In this document: positions 6,357-6,689 of the stretch, piece after piece | Position numbering within the stretch: position 1 is the first letter of the stretch | Layout: each line of letters starts with the position of its first letter | DNA from: an uncultured Gammaproteobacteria bacterium | Lineage (GTDB): Bacteria > Pseudomonadota > Gammaproteobacteria > Pseudomonadales > DT-91 | NCBI GenBank assembly: GCA_929200485.1 | Contig: CAKMZU010000196.1 | Span: 1-6,689, forward strand | Direction of reading: 5' to 3' | Length of the DNA: 6,689 nt | Made by a program: the position numbers and the translations under genes | Notes under the pieces: generated by a model | The model's database searches: none | Seen by the model: the letters and a program-made list of their open reading frames with translations, nothing else | What the model was told of the DNA's origin: nothing

Positions 6357-6689
6357 TTAATCAGAAAATATCAGTGAATGTATTAAAACGAATAGAGCTC
6401 TATCAAGAGTGCTTTTGTTGAACGTATTTACATCCCGGATGAAGAAGTAATAAAGATCTTCGAGGTTGTTTTAGTTGTCAGGGAGAGGGAGAACCCTGAT
6501 TAACTATTGTAAAACCAATACAGGCAGTCGCTGTTTGATTTCTATCCCCAATACTTACCACTATCTGATCATTAGCTGTTTTTTTACATCGTTTGATTGC
6601 GCAAAATAAATCTCATTATAGGGTACCTCTAATAATTGATTTTGAAATTAGTGCCCGAAGGGGTATCTATAGAAAATCCGACCTCCCTT
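6357..6689. other. 333-bp region with no intact gene
   Basis: No complete gene, tRNA or clear terminator is visible. A 35-codon open tail lies at 6396-6503. A 6-bp hairpin (TCAGGG with CCCTGA, 6478-6499) is not followed by a T-run. Near the right edge, GGGTACCTCTA (6621-6631) and GGGTATCTATA (6661-6671) agree at 9 of 11 bases. The stretch is AT-rich and may be the edge of another element or gene beyond the window. Confidence 0.5.
6396..6503 (+). pseudogene. Possible C-terminal remnant of an unidentified protein
   Basis: A 35-codon frame after an in-frame TAG reads KSAFVERIYIPDEEVIKIFE and on to REREN before a TAA. The alternation of hydrophobic and charged residues looks like real protein rather than noise, and it has no start codon or ribosome binding site. 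The strand-like ending loosely recalls the C-terminal tails of serine recombinases, but the resemblance is too short to name a family. Chance is a fair alternative. Confidence 0.2.

Noticed and set aside
6478..6499. Hairpin TCAGGG/CCCTGA as a terminator of the His-rich protein gene.
   Set aside because: The stem is only 6 bp, the loop is 10 nt, no T-run follows, and it lies 120 bp after the stop codon.
6621..6671. GGGTACCTCTA and GGGTATCTATA as ends of an insertion sequence.
   Set aside because: They are in direct rather than inverted orientation, 40 bp apart, with no transposase in the window.

Overview
This 6.7-kb window is AT-rich (about 40% G+C by eye) and looks like an accessory part of a Gram-negative, probably gammaproteobacterial, chromosome. 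The evidence is an outer-membrane TonB-dependent receptor, a type II lipoprotein signal, Sec signal peptides and bacterial group II intron RNA. The genus cannot be fixed from the sequence; a marine Oceanospirillales-like host is only a guess.

Layout. Positions 1-54 are the 3' end of a group II intron: the 3' strand of domain V and a complete domain VI with a GCAA tetraloop and a bulged branch-point A. The rest of the intron lies to the left of the window. Eighty bases later a 713-aa TonB-dependent receptor starts (135-2276, +). Facing it, with 17 bp of 3' overlap, is a lipoprotein gene on the minus strand (2260-3914). It resembles DUF4382 proteins in its N-terminal half and has a basic, helical C-terminal tail. 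Its reading frame is broken twice: at a tandem GTGA/TCAC duplication near 3399-3406 and near a small palindrome at about 3177-3195.

The divergently transcribed neighbour (4033-5223, +) is a zinc-dependent medium-chain alcohol dehydrogenase with all catalytic and structural zinc ligands. In front of the enzyme domain sits an odd N-terminal extension that reads as a Sec signal peptide. A 35-bp direct repeat (33/35 identical, containing a conserved promoter-like pair TTGAAT-17-CATAAA) lies before this gene (3967-4001) and again just after it (5255-5289). This suggests that a promoter/leader was duplicated or that the gene arrived as a unit.

The 650 bp from 5224 to 5876 hold no convincing intact gene, only the second repeat copy and a 61-codon frame that may be a remnant of a beta-propeller protein. 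Then comes a small secreted, histidine-rich protein of unknown family (5907-6356, +), whose GTG start is supported by a good ribosome binding site. The last 333 bp hold only a 35-codon open tail that may be gene debris.

The genes do not form an obvious operon or pathway. The common theme is envelope or secreted proteins in a region shaped by mobile-element insertion, short duplications and gene decay. I see no clear evidence for a complete new system. The best leads are the repeat-flanked dehydrogenase with its fused signal-peptide leader, the doubly frameshifted lipoprotein, and the orphan His-rich secreted protein.
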